This document shows positions 23,701 through 31,947 of a stretch of DNA of 64,000 nucleotides, piece after piece. The first letter of the stretch is position 1; the number at the start of each line of letters is the position of its first letter. The notes under the pieces are model-generated. The model was given only the letters and a program-made list of their open reading frames with translations, made no database searches and was not told the origin of the DNA. Source of the DNA: an uncultured Ruminococcus sp. (lineage in GTDB: Bacteria > Bacillota > Clostridia > Oscillospirales > Ruminococcaceae); the NCBI GenBank assembly GCA_910576995.1, contig CAJTLC010000004.1, forward strand, positions 1-64,000, read 5' to 3'. The position numbers were made by a program, and so were the translations under genes.

Positions 23701-24990
23701 TTACTTTTCAGGAACAGAAATTACATCTTTTCGCATATAAGGACGCAGAGCCTCCGGAATTCTGATACTGCCGTCCTCGTTAAGATTATTTTCGAGGAAA
23801 GCAATAAGCATTCTTGGCGGCGCAACAACGGTATTATTAAGCGTATGAGCGAAATACTTACTTCCGTCCTCGCCCTTAACGCGAATTTTCAGACGGCGAG
23901 CCTGCGCGTCGCCCAGATTAGAACAGCTTCCGACCTCGAAATACTTCTTCTGACGGGGAGACCATGCTTCAACGTCGATACTCTTCACCTTGAGATCGGC
24001 AAGATCGCCCGAACAGCATTCCAAAGTACGAACAGGAATATCGAGCGTGCGGAAAAATTCAACCGTGTAGCTGTACAGCTTATGGAACCAATCCATGCTC
24101 TCTTCGGGCTTGCAGACAACAATCATTTCCTGCTTTTCAAACTGGTGAATTCTGTAAACTCCGCGCTCTTCGATACCATGTGCGCCAACTTCTTTTCTGA
24201 AACAAGGCGAATAACTTGTAAGAGTTTTCGGAAGTTCTTTCTCATCAATAATAGTATCAATAAACTTACCAATCATCGAATGCTCGCTCGTACCGATAAG
24301 ATAGAGATCTTCACCCTCGATCTTATACATCATGCCTTCCATTTCCGCAAAACTCATAACACCGGTTACAACATCGCTGCGGATCATGAACGGCGGAATA
24401 TAATAAGTAAAGCCTTTGTCGATCATGAAATCGCGCGCGTAAGAAAGAATACAGGATTGAAGCTGCGCAATATCGCCGCAAAGATAATAAAAACCGTTGC
24501 CGCTTGTCTTTCTCGCACTGTCAAGGTCTATTCCATTGACCTTTTCCATGATATCAACGTGATATGGCACTTCAAATTCGGGAACGAAAGGCTCGCCGAA
24601 ACGCTCAACTTCAACATTTTCGCTGTCGTCCCTGCCTATCGGTACGGATTCGTCGATTATATTTGGGATAACAAGCATTATCTCACGGATATCAGCCTCC
24701 AGTTTAACTTCCAAAGCCTCCATTTCAGCAAGTTTATTGCCTATCTCCGCCACTTCAGCTTTTACGCGCTCGGCTTCATCTTTCTGACCTTTCGCCATAA
24801 ATCCACCTATCTCCTTGCTTTTCACCTTACGCTGATTGCGGAGATTATCGCATTCAACCTTTGTTTTTCTGTACTGCTCGTCCAGTTCAATCACCTTGTC
24901 AACCAGTTCAAGTTTCGAATCCTGAAATTTCTTTTTAATATTTTCCTTGACAACATCGGGATTGCTTCTTAAAAATTTAATATCTATCAT
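23701..24990 (-). CDS. serS: Seryl-tRNA synthetase
   Basis: The 429-residue protein has the N-terminal coiled-coil tRNA-binding arm (about residues 28-105) followed by the class II core. Motif 2 (SPCFRKEVGAHG) and motif 3 (RMLIAFLENN) and the serine-binding TSEH region are present. Length is typical. It is the last of the minus-strand genes reading away from the origin and follows parB by 44 bases, so it may be co-transcribed. Confidence 0.97.
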   Translation of the reverse strand: MIDIKFLRSNPDVVKENIKKKFQDSKLELVDKVIELDEQYRKTKVECDNLRNQRKVKSKEIGGFMAKGQKDEAERVKAEVAEIGNKLAEMEALEVKLEADIREIMLVIPNIIDESVPIGRDDSENVEVERFGEPFVPEFEVPYHVDIMEKVNGIDLDSARKTSGNGFYYLCGDIAQLQSCILSYARDFMIDKGFTYYIPPFMIRSDVVTGVMSFAEMEGMMYKIEGEDLYLIGTSEHSMIGKFIDTIIDEKELPKTLTSYSPCFRKEVGAHGIEERGVYRIHQFEKQEMIVVCKPEESMDWFHKLYSYTVEFFRTLDIPVRTLECCSGDLADLKVKSIDVEAWSPRQKKYFEVGSCSNLGDAQARRLKIRVKGEDGSKYFAHTLNNTVVAPPRMLIAFLENNLNEDGSIRIPEALRPYMRKDVISVPEK

Positions 24991-25034
24991 TTTAAATTAC
25001 TCCTTATCTATTTTTGCCTGTATTTCAAGAGAAA

Positions 25035-25883
25035 TTACTCTTCGACAAGCTTTTCGGCAATGCTTCGAAGGTCGTCTTTGTCGTAAAATTCCAGAACGAG
25101 GACGCCTTTATTTTTGCCGTAATCAACTTTAACTTTTCTGCCGAGCCGTTCGTTAAGCGAAATTTCCATTTCCGTAAAGTAATTGTCAATTTTTTTATCA
25201 GCATTTTTATCAGCTAATTCCTCTGATTCTGCTGATTTCTGCGCTAATTTCTCAACCTGACGAACCGTCATTCCTCCGTCGGCTGCTCTGTTGGCAATGG
25301 CAATCATCATTTCCTCATCGTCAAATCCAAGCAAAGCTTTTGCATGACCTGCCGAAATATCGCCGCATTCAAGCATTTTCAGCACCCTGTCGGGCAGCGC
25401 AAGAAGTCTGACCGTATTTGCTATAGCAGAACGAGATTTTCCAACCATTTTTGCAACTCTGTCCTGAGTCATTCCGTATTTTCCAATCAATTCATCATAT
25501 CCGCGCGCTTCTTCTACCGGATTCAGGTTTTCACGCTGCAAATTCTCAATAATAGCAATCTGCATTGTCTCAAGATCGGAAATTTCCTTTATATTTACGG
25601 GAACCTCGCTGAGGCCAAGCATTCTTGCCGCTCTCCAGCGACGTTCTCCGGCAACGATCTGATAGCTGCCGCCCGGAAGAGGACGAACCAGAATCGGCTG
25701 CAATATGCCATGCTCGCGAATTGATTCTGCAAGTGCAGTTATGGCTTCATCGCTGAAATATTTTCGAGGCTGATCGCGATTCGGCTCGATCTCCGAAGTG
25801 CGGAGGGTAGATTTTACTTGAATCGCGCTTGAATTATCGCTGAATAATGAATCGAGACCTGCGCCTAATCCACCTTTTGACAT
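25035..25883 (-). CDS. parB: Chromosome-partitioning protein ParB (Spo0J)
   Basis: The 282-residue protein has the N-terminal ParA-stimulating segment (MSKGGLGAGLDSLF), the CTPase domain with GERRWRA and ENLQRENLNPVEEARGYD, and the central helix-turn-helix KYGMTQDRVAKMVGKSRSAI. A C-terminal dimerisation domain follows. It loads on parS by CTP-dependent clamping; five parS-like sites lie within 10 kb. It is separated from parA by 15 bases. Confidence 0.97.
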   Translation of the reverse strand: MSKGGLGAGLDSLFSDNSSAIQVKSTLRTSEIEPNRDQPRKYFSDEAITALAESIREHGILQPILVRPLPGGSYQIVAGERRWRAARMLGLSEVPVNIKEISDLETMQIAIIENLQRENLNPVEEARGYDELIGKYGMTQDRVAKMVGKSRSAIANTVRLLALPDRVLKMLECGDISAGHAKALLGFDDEEMMIAIANRAADGGMTVRQVEKLAQKSAESEELADKNADKKIDNYFTEMEISLNERLGRKVKVDYGKNKGVLVLEFYDKDDLRSIAEKLVEE

Positions 25884-25898
25884 AATTATCCCCCCTGT

Positions 25899-26708
25899 TT
25901 ATCTGCTGAACGTGAAAATTCCGCGCCGCTTCTTTTGAGGAAGCACTACAGGTTCCCCAAGAACTTCCAGACCAAGCAGAGTGTAAGCGTCCGTACCTTT
26001 TGAAGTTTTATCGTAGTACATTACAGGTTTTCCATGGCTCGGCGCTTCAGAAATGCGAACATTTCGGGGAATTTTAGTTTGAAAGACCTTATCGGGGAAA
26101 TATTTTTCAACTTCAGCGACAACATCATTCGCAACGTTAAGTCTGCCATCGAACATTGTGAAAAGAATCCCCTCAATATCGAGAGCAGGATTGTAATTAT
26201 TTTTTACTATTTTTATTGTATTAACAAGCTGGGAAAGACCCTCAAGAGCAAAAAATTCAGCCAGCATCGGCACAATTATACTGTCGCTTGCCACCAGGGC
26301 GTTTATCGTCAGCGATCCCAAGGCAGGCGGACAATCGATCAGTATATAATCATAGTCGTCTTTAATTGCGAGAAGCTGCATTTTCAGCCTGTTTACGCGG
26401 TTTTCCATATTTATCAGTTCTATCTCCACTCCTGCAAGATCTTCCGTAGCAGGAATAACCGAAACATTTTTGAATTCCGTAGAAACGATCGCGTCCTGAA
26501 TCCGCGCCTTGCCAACAATAATACTATAAGTAGAAATTTCAACGCCGCGCTTTTTGATACCGAAACTTGTTGTGGCATTACCCTGAGCGTCGGAATCGAT
26601 GCAAAGCACCTTTTTATCGCGCGAACCAAGGTAAGCGGCAAGATTTACAACAGTCGTCGATTTGCCAACGCCGCCCTTTTGATTAGCAACAGCGATTATT
26701 TTCCCCAT
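25899..26708 (-). CDS. parA: Chromosome-partitioning ATPase ParA (Soj)
   Basis: The 269-residue protein has the deviant Walker A KGGVGKSTT (residues 11-19), DYDYILIDCPP as Walker B, and the DNA-binding C-terminal arginines. It works with ParB to segregate origins. The final residues (PQKKRRGIFTFSR) are basic. Two parS-like sites lie in the 178-base gap upstream of its start. Confidence 0.97.
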   Translation of the reverse strand: MGKIIAVANQKGGVGKSTTVVNLAAYLGSRDKKVLCIDSDAQGNATTSFGIKKRGVEISTYSIIVGKARIQDAIVSTEFKNVSVIPATEDLAGVEIELINMENRVNRLKMQLLAIKDDYDYILIDCPPALGSLTINALVASDSIIVPMLAEFFALEGLSQLVNTIKIVKNNYNPALDIEGILFTMFDGRLNVANDVVAEVEKYFPDKVFQTKIPRNVRISEAPSHGKPVMYYDKTSKGTDAYTLLGLEVLGEPVVLPQKKRRGIFTFSR

Positions 26709-26860
26709 CTAATCATCCTTTCTTTATAAAGACACAAAGATTACTGATTTGTCAATTTTAGGCGCTGTCACACAAAAATTCCGGCGCAGCGCTTACATTA
26801 TTTATTATATCACTTTTTTTTCGGTTTGTAAATACTGTTTTCCTTAAAAATCACAAAAAA

Positions 26861-26876
26861 TGTTTCACATGAAACA
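26861..26876. promoter_or_regulatory. parS-like site 2
   Basis: TGTTTCACATGAAACA, identical to site 1, in the parA-noc intergenic region. Confidence 0.9.
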
Positions 26877-26884
26877 CTTTTTGC

Positions 26885-26900
26885 TGTTTCACGTGAAACA
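26885..26900. promoter_or_regulatory. parS site 3 (consensus)
   Basis: TGTTTCACGTGAAACA, exact consensus, eight bases after site 2. Two sites 24 bp apart place their centres on nearly the same face of the helix. Confidence 0.95.
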
Positions 26901-26907
26901 TAATTAG

Positions 26908-27720
26908 TTATCGTTCCACTGGAATCCTAACACGGTATTCTATATAGCCTTCTCCTTGAATTTTGCGTGAATCCGCAGAAATTCCTGCCGCCTGCATTGT
27001 TTCAACGGCGCGATTTATGGTATTTACAAAAATTTTCACATTCTGAAAAACTTTGGAACGTTTCTGATAATTCTGATGTTCCTTGACGCGACCTATGTAA
27101 TCGTCAACCAAACGCTCGGTTTTCTCAACATTCAGCTTGTTTTTAATAATTTTTTCCAGCATAACAGCCCTATCTTCGGGACTTGCAAGACGCAAAAGCG
27201 TTCTGGAATGACGCTCCGTAAGACCATATTTGGTAATTAATTCACGCTCATCTGCTGTAAATCGAAGCAAGCGCAGCTTGTTTGCAACCGTACTCTGCGC
27301 CTTACCCAGTTTCTGAGCTGCTTCCTCCTGCGTTAGACCATAGTAACTTATTAACTTTTCAATCGCAGCCGCCTCGTCAAAAAAGGAAAGATCCTGACGC
27401 TGAATATTTTCCACCAGCGCAAGAATTGCTGATTCACGGTCGCTCATTTCATGGATAATACACGGAACAGCCTGAAGTTCACACATTTTTGCTGCCCTGA
27501 GACGGCGTTCTCCTGCAATCAGCTCATAAGAGTCATTCACCCTGCGGACTGAAAGCGGCTGCAAAATCCCATTTTCCGCAATTGAATCCGCCAATGCCGA
27601 AATATCCGACAAAGAAAATTCAGTTCGCGGCTGATTGGGATTGGGGATTATTTTTCCAATTTCGATTTCAACGACCTTATTGATCTGCTTTTCCTTCGTA
27701 AAATTTAAAAAACCTGCCAT
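26908..27720 (-). CDS. noc: ParB paralogue, probable nucleoid-occlusion protein Noc
   Basis: The 270-residue protein is of the ParB/Spo0J family (GERRLRA, ENIQRQDLSFFDEAAAIEKL, helix-turn-helix at GLTQEEAAQKLGKAQSTVAN). The rsmG-noc-parA-parB order matches Bacillus, where the first ParB copy is Noc. The extreme N-terminus (MAGFLNFTKEKQINKVVEIE) resembles the membrane-targeting end of Noc. No Noc site (palindrome ATTTCCCGGGAAAT) is seen in the window. A dedicated second parS-binding ParB remains an alternative. Confidence 0.85.
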   Translation of the reverse strand: MAGFLNFTKEKQINKVVEIEIGKIIPNPNQPRTEFSLSDISALADSIAENGILQPLSVRRVNDSYELIAGERRLRAAKMCELQAVPCIIHEMSDRESAILALVENIQRQDLSFFDEAAAIEKLISYYGLTQEEAAQKLGKAQSTVANKLRLLRFTADERELITKYGLTERHSRTLLRLASPEDRAVMLEKIIKNKLNVEKTERLVDDYIGRVKEHQNYQKRSKVFQNVKIFVNTINRAVETMQAAGISADSRKIQGEGYIEYRVRIPVER

Positions 27721-27807
27721 AAAAATTCCTCGCTTTAAACATATTTTAAGCTCTCCAAAAGCTGTATTCTAATTTTAACACAGGTCGGAAATAATTTCTA
27801 TTAAAAA

Positions 27808-27842
27808 AATCCGACGTTTCACATGAAAACATCGGATTTTTT
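27808..27842 (-). terminator. rsmG terminator hairpin with a parS-like loop
   Basis: On the plus strand AAATCCGA pairs with TCGGATTT, followed by TTTT. The loop contains GTTTCACATGAAAAC (27816-27830), a parS-like sequence with one base changed in an arm. It can act on the minus-strand rsmG transcript. Confidence 0.65.
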
Positions 27843-27859
27843 TAGATAATAATTTAAAA

Positions 27860-28564
27860 TTACAGCGATTTCTTCTTGATTTGACTGCTATTACGCGGAT
27901 ATTTTGTCGAAGTGCGCGATATTTTTTTGATGGAAATAATTCTGCGCCTGTCTCCACCAAGATCATAATCGGAAATTTTTGAAATTTCACCGCCAAGCAG
28001 CTTAATTGCATTTTCAGAAGATTCTATTTCCTCATTCGGACCTTTCATTGCAATAAAAATTCCGCCAACATTCACAAAAGGCACGCAATACTCCGATAGA
28101 ACCGATAGATTCGCAACTGCCCGTGCGCATGAAAAGTCGAATTTTTCCCTATATCCAGCCAACCTTCCAATATCTTCGGCACGTCCATGAATGAAATTTG
28201 CTTCAATATCAAGTTTTCCGCACAATTTTTCAAGAAATGTAATTCTCTTTGCAAGACTATCAAGCAGCGTAAGATTGATATCGTTTCGCATGATTTTAAT
28301 TGGAATCGATGGAAATCCCGCGCCAGTTCCAACATCAATAATTGCCGAATTTTTGGGAACATCCACAGATTTTAGCGCAATAACGCTGTCGATGAAATGC
28401 TTTATAAGGATATCATGCGGTTCGGTAATTGCTGTTAAATTAACATTTTTATTATACTCGCAGAGAAATTCCGCATACAAATCAAATTTTTCATACTGCT
28501 CAGCAGTAAGTGTAAAACCGAATTGTTTAAATTTAGAGCAACATAATTCAAAATCAGGCAGCAT
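27860..28564 (-). CDS. rsmG: 16S rRNA (guanine-527 N7) methyltransferase
   Basis: The 234-residue protein has the family start (FTLTAEQYEKFDLYAEFL), the SAM-binding motif IDVGTGAGFPSIPIKI and SCARAVANLSVLSEYC. It methylates G527 of 16S rRNA. It starts within three bases of the mnmG stop, so the pair is coupled. Confidence 0.96.
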   Translation of the reverse strand: MLPDFELCCSKFKQFGFTLTAEQYEKFDLYAEFLCEYNKNVNLTAITEPHDILIKHFIDSVIALKSVDVPKNSAIIDVGTGAGFPSIPIKIMRNDINLTLLDSLAKRITFLEKLCGKLDIEANFIHGRAEDIGRLAGYREKFDFSCARAVANLSVLSEYCVPFVNVGGIFIAMKGPNEEIESSENAIKLLGGEISKISDYDLGGDRRRIISIKKISRTSTKYPRNSSQIKKKSL

Positions 28565-28566
28565 AA

Positions 28567-30441
28567 TTAGTTTTTCTCCTTTTTAAGCCATACGATGAGC
28601 ATTGAAATATCGGCAGGTGAAACTCCTGAAATTCTCGACGCCTGCCCGATCGAAATAGGCTGAATCTTATTTAATTTTTCAGCAGCTTCAAGTCTTAAGC
28701 CTCGAATTTGGCTATAATCCGTATTCTGAGGCAGCATCTGATTTTCCAGACTATGCGCCTGCTTGATCTGATCGAGCTGCTTTTCTATATAACCTTTATA
28801 TTTAATTTGCAGATCCACCTGTTCGCACACGTCATCCGGAAGATCAGGTCTGTTACGATCAAAGGGAGCAATATCGTTATAATTTAGCTGCGGACGGCGA
28901 ATCAATTCAGCAATTTTACATCCTGATTTCAACGCGGACGTTCCCTTTTTCTCCAAAAATTCATTAATTTCCGCAGAAGGAGCAATTGTTTCACGTGAAA
29001 CACGCTTAATTTCCGTCTCAATCTGCTCAATTTTAGCATTAAGTTTATCAAGCCTATCCGGAGAATTCAATCCAACCCTGCATCCGATCGGGATAAGCCG
29101 CTGATCGGCGTTATCCTGGCGAAGAATAAGCCTGTACTCGCTGCGTGAAGTCATCATTCGATATGGATCGGAGCATCCTTTCGTTACAAGATCGTCGATC
29201 AGTGTTCCGATATAAGAACCCGAACGCTCCAAAATCAACTCGTTCCTGCCAAGAATTTTCAACGCAGCATTAATTCCGGAAACAATCCCCTGTGCAGCAG
29301 CTTCTTCATAACCCGAACTGCCATTAAACTGACCTGCGCCATACAAACCACCAATCTTCTTAAATTCAAGCGTCGGCTTTAACTGCGTCGGATCGCAGCA
29401 ATCATACTCAATAGCATAGGCAGGTCGCATTATTTCAACGTTCTCCAGCCCCTTGATAGTTTTCAAAAACGCAAGCTGAACATCTTCCGGAAGCGACGAC
29501 GACATTCCCTGCAAATAATACTCATCTGTAGTCAATCCCATCGGCTCAACAAAAAGCTGATGACGCGGTTTATCGGAAAACCTCACAACTTTGTCCTCTA
29601 TAGACGGACAGTAACGCGGTCCGACTCCCTCTATCCTTCCGGCATATAACGGTGATCTATGAAGGTTATCAAGTATCACTTCATGAGTATTACTATTTGT
29701 ATAAGTCACATAACAGCTAACTTTATTGCTGAGATCATCAGCCGGCGTTTCAAATGAAAACGGTACTATTTCAGAATCGCCATCCTGCTTTTCCATAACG
29801 TCAAAATCAATACTCCGCTTGTGAACTCTGCATGGAGTACCGGTTTTAAATCTTCTGAGTTCAACACCATGCTTAACAAGGCTTTCAGAAAGAGGGCGGC
29901 TGGGAAGCGCTGAATCCGGTCCTGACTCATAAGAATATTCTCCGATATGAATTTTTCCCTTTAAATAAGTACCTGTTGCAATTATGACTGCCTTGACCTT
30001 ATATTCAGCGCCAAGAGATGTGATAATTCCAGATATTTCGCCATTTTCAGTGATAATTTCAGCCGCCTCGGCTTGTTTCACAAACAAATTTTCCTGATTT
30101 TCGCAAACCTGTTTCATGTAATTATGATACATAACACGATCAGCCTGCACGCGCAAACTATGAACGGCAGGACCTTTTCCCTTATTCAGCATACGACTCT
30201 GAATAAAACATTTATCGGCAGCTTTACCCATTTCGCCGCCCAAAGCATCAATTTCGCGTACAAGATGCCCTTTTGCAGTGCCGCCTATCGACGGATTGCA
30301 AGGCATATTAGCAATTTGATCCAAAGAAATTGTAAACATTATCGTTTTACATCCCAATCTTGCCGCTGCAAGAGCAGCTTCAACGCCTGCATGACCTGCA
30401 CCGACGACCGCGACGTCAAATTGTCCCATAAAATATGACAT
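28567..30441 (-). CDS. mnmG: tRNA uridine 5-carboxymethylaminomethyl modification enzyme MnmG
   Basis: The chosen start is ATG 30441 (MSYFMGQFDVAVVGAGHAGV), preceded by AGAGGG; an in-frame extension to 30516 lacks support. The FAD-binding GAGHAGVEAALAAARLG, the GGTAKGHLVREIDALGG region and the C-terminal GIDA-associated domain are present. The 624-residue length is normal. With MnmE it modifies U34 of tRNAs. A consensus parS lies inside the coding region and another just upstream. Confidence 0.97.
   Translation of the reverse strand: MSYFMGQFDVAVVGAGHAGVEAALAAARLGCKTIMFTISLDQIANMPCNPSIGGTAKGHLVREIDALGGEMGKAADKCFIQSRMLNKGKGPAVHSLRVQADRVMYHNYMKQVCENQENLFVKQAEAAEIITENGEISGIITSLGAEYKVKAVIIATGTYLKGKIHIGEYSYESGPDSALPSRPLSESLVKHGVELRRFKTGTPCRVHKRSIDFDVMEKQDGDSEIVPFSFETPADDLSNKVSCYVTYTNSNTHEVILDNLHRSPLYAGRIEGVGPRYCPSIEDKVVRFSDKPRHQLFVEPMGLTTDEYYLQGMSSSLPEDVQLAFLKTIKGLENVEIMRPAYAIEYDCCDPTQLKPTLEFKKIGGLYGAGQFNGSSGYEEAAAQGIVSGINAALKILGRNELILERSGSYIGTLIDDLVTKGCSDPYRMMTSRSEYRLILRQDNADQRLIPIGCRVGLNSPDRLDKLNAKIEQIETEIKRVSRETIAPSAEINEFLEKKGTSALKSGCKIAELIRRPQLNYNDIAPFDRNRPDLPDDVCEQVDLQIKYKGYIEKQLDQIKQAHSLENQMLPQNTDYSQIRGLRLEAAEKLNKIQPISIGQASRISGVSPADISMLIVWLKKEKN
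28987..29002. promoter_or_regulatory. parS site 4 (inside mnmG)
   Basis: TGTTTCACGTGAAACA within the mnmG coding region; it encodes part of VSRET. Exact consensus. Confidence 0.95.
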
Positions 30442-30459
30442 AACTAAACCCTCTTTAAC

Positions 30460-30475
30460 TGTTTCACGTGAAACA
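30460..30475. promoter_or_regulatory. parS site 5 (mnmE-mnmG junction)
   Basis: TGTTTCACGTGAAACA, exact consensus, ending at the base before the mnmE stop codon (30476). Confidence 0.95.
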
Positions 30476-31837
30476 TTATTTTCCAACACAAAAATGAGAA
30501 AAAACCTCATCAACAACAGCGTTTGTGATCCGCTCCCCTGTCAATTCGAGCAAGAATCCCTCCGCTTCATCAATAAGAACATTTACAGCGTCAAGCATTT
30601 CTCCTGATATTATTGCTTCTTTAGCACTTTCAATACACAGCAGAGATTTTTCAATACATCTTTTTTGTCTTTCATTTGCTGCGGAAACATTTGCAAAACT
30701 ATCAGGATCAATTTCAAATATCTTCTTCACAGCTGATTCCAGACATTGAATATTCTCATTTTCTTTCGCCGAAATATATACTATTTGTATAAAATCATTC
30801 TTTAAAAATTCATATCCCGGATCCGTTCCGACGTCTGTTTTATTGATTACGGCGATAGTTTTTTTATCATTTAATCTATCAATTAAGTTAAAATCGTCCG
30901 CCGTAGGTGGACAGCTTCCGTCAAAAACAGCAATAACAAGTTCAGCCGAATCAATAGCTTTTTCTGCAATATCAATTCCTATCCCCTCAATAATATCGTC
31001 TGTATTATGGATTCCCGCCGTATCCGAAAGGCGCAGAACAATATCTCCCAGCCTGACCGTTTCCTCTACAACGTCTCTGGTAGTTCCTGCAATATCCGTA
31101 ACAATACTCCTCTGAAATCCGCTAAGGCAGTTGAAAAGCGTGGATTTTCCGACGTTTGGTCTGCCGACGATCGCTGTAGATATCCCTTCGCGTATAATTC
31201 TGCCATCGTCATAAGAATCAATAAGAGAATGCAGTTCTTTCGCCGTAAAATCGAGAGTTTCGAGCATATTCTGCGGTTCTACCTCTTCAATATCCTCGTC
31301 GGGATAATCAGTCCACGCAGCCAGACCGCTGAGCAGCCGAAGCAGTTTGCCAGAACATTTCTTTGCTTTCTTAAAAATTGCGCCTTGACGCAGATTTTCA
31401 GCCATTTTCAGTTCAGCTTCCCCTTTTGCGGAAATGACATCCATAACCGCCTCCGCCTGAGTCAGATCAAGCTTGCCATTAAGGAACGCCCGCTTTGTAA
31501 ATTCGCCGCCCTCCGCATTTTCCGCGCCATTTTTCAAAGCCGCACGAAGAATTTTCCGAGAAACATAAAGCCCGCCATGGCACGAAATTTCCGCCGTATC
31601 CTCACCCGTATAACTATGCGGAGCTTTAAAAACGGTGAGAATGCAGTCGTCAATCCGCTCCCCGTTTTCGCAGGCAATGCCATAAGAACAGGTATAACCT
31701 TTCATTTCAGCAACTGGAACGCCATTGAAAGGCTTAAAAATTTTTGCCGCAACATCAAGCGCATTCTCGCCCGAAATGCGTATAACAGCTATTCCGCCGA
31801 CAGCATTCGGAGTTGAGATAGCCGCAATTGTAGACAT
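30476..31837 (-). CDS. mnmE: tRNA modification GTPase MnmE (TrmE)
   Basis: The start at ATG 31837 (MSTIAAISTPNAVGGIAVIR) follows AGGAGTGA; the in-frame GTG 31846 is inside that motif. Domains in order are the TrmE N-terminal formyl-THF-binding domain, the GTPase insert with GRPNVGKS, TDIAGTTRD, DTAG and NKTD, and the C-terminal FCVGK, the catalytic Cys motif. It works with MnmG. It follows the jag terminator. Confidence 0.97.
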   Translation of the reverse strand: MSTIAAISTPNAVGGIAVIRISGENALDVAAKIFKPFNGVPVAEMKGYTCSYGIACENGERIDDCILTVFKAPHSYTGEDTAEISCHGGLYVSRKILRAALKNGAENAEGGEFTKRAFLNGKLDLTQAEAVMDVISAKGEAELKMAENLRQGAIFKKAKKCSGKLLRLLSGLAAWTDYPDEDIEEVEPQNMLETLDFTAKELHSLIDSYDDGRIIREGISTAIVGRPNVGKSTLFNCLSGFQRSIVTDIAGTTRDVVEETVRLGDIVLRLSDTAGIHNTDDIIEGIGIDIAEKAIDSAELVIAVFDGSCPPTADDFNLIDRLNDKKTIAVINKTDVGTDPGYEFLKNDFIQIVYISAKENENIQCLESAVKKIFEIDPDSFANVSAANERQKRCIEKSLLCIESAKEAIISGEMLDAVNVLIDEAEGFLLELTGERITNAVVDEVFSHFCVGK

Positions 31838-31850
31838 AAAAATCACTCCT

Positions 31851-31877
31851 AAAAAAACAACGGCATTAATGCCGCTG
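31851..31877 (-). terminator. Terminator abutting the mnmE ribosome-binding site
   Basis: On the minus strand CAGCGGCAT pairs with ATGCCGTTG, followed by seven T. The T-run is immediately followed by the AGGAGTG of mnmE. It separates jag from mnmE and could act as an attenuator. Confidence 0.7.
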
Positions 31878-31886
31878 TTTTATAAT

Positions 31887-31938
31887 CGCCCTACTTGAAA
31901 TTTTTATCAGCGAACTTGTTTTGATTTCAAGTAGGGCG
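31887..31938. repeat. Long palindromic repeat, full copy
   Basis: CGCCCTACTTGAAAT pairs with ATTTCAAGTAGGGCG; the interior includes TTTTATCAGCGAACTTG. A half copy, in opposite orientation, is at 12974-13018. Confidence 0.85.
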
Positions 31939-31947
31939 ACTATAATA

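Noticed and set aside
23557..24972. Long open frame of 471 codons on the plus strand
   Set aside because: It is the antisense shadow of serS; no ribosome-binding site and amino-acid composition unlike a real protein.
26034..26729. Plus-strand open frame of 231 codons
   Set aside because: Antisense shadow of parA.
31007..31816. Plus-strand open frame of 269 codons
   Set aside because: Antisense shadow of mnmE.
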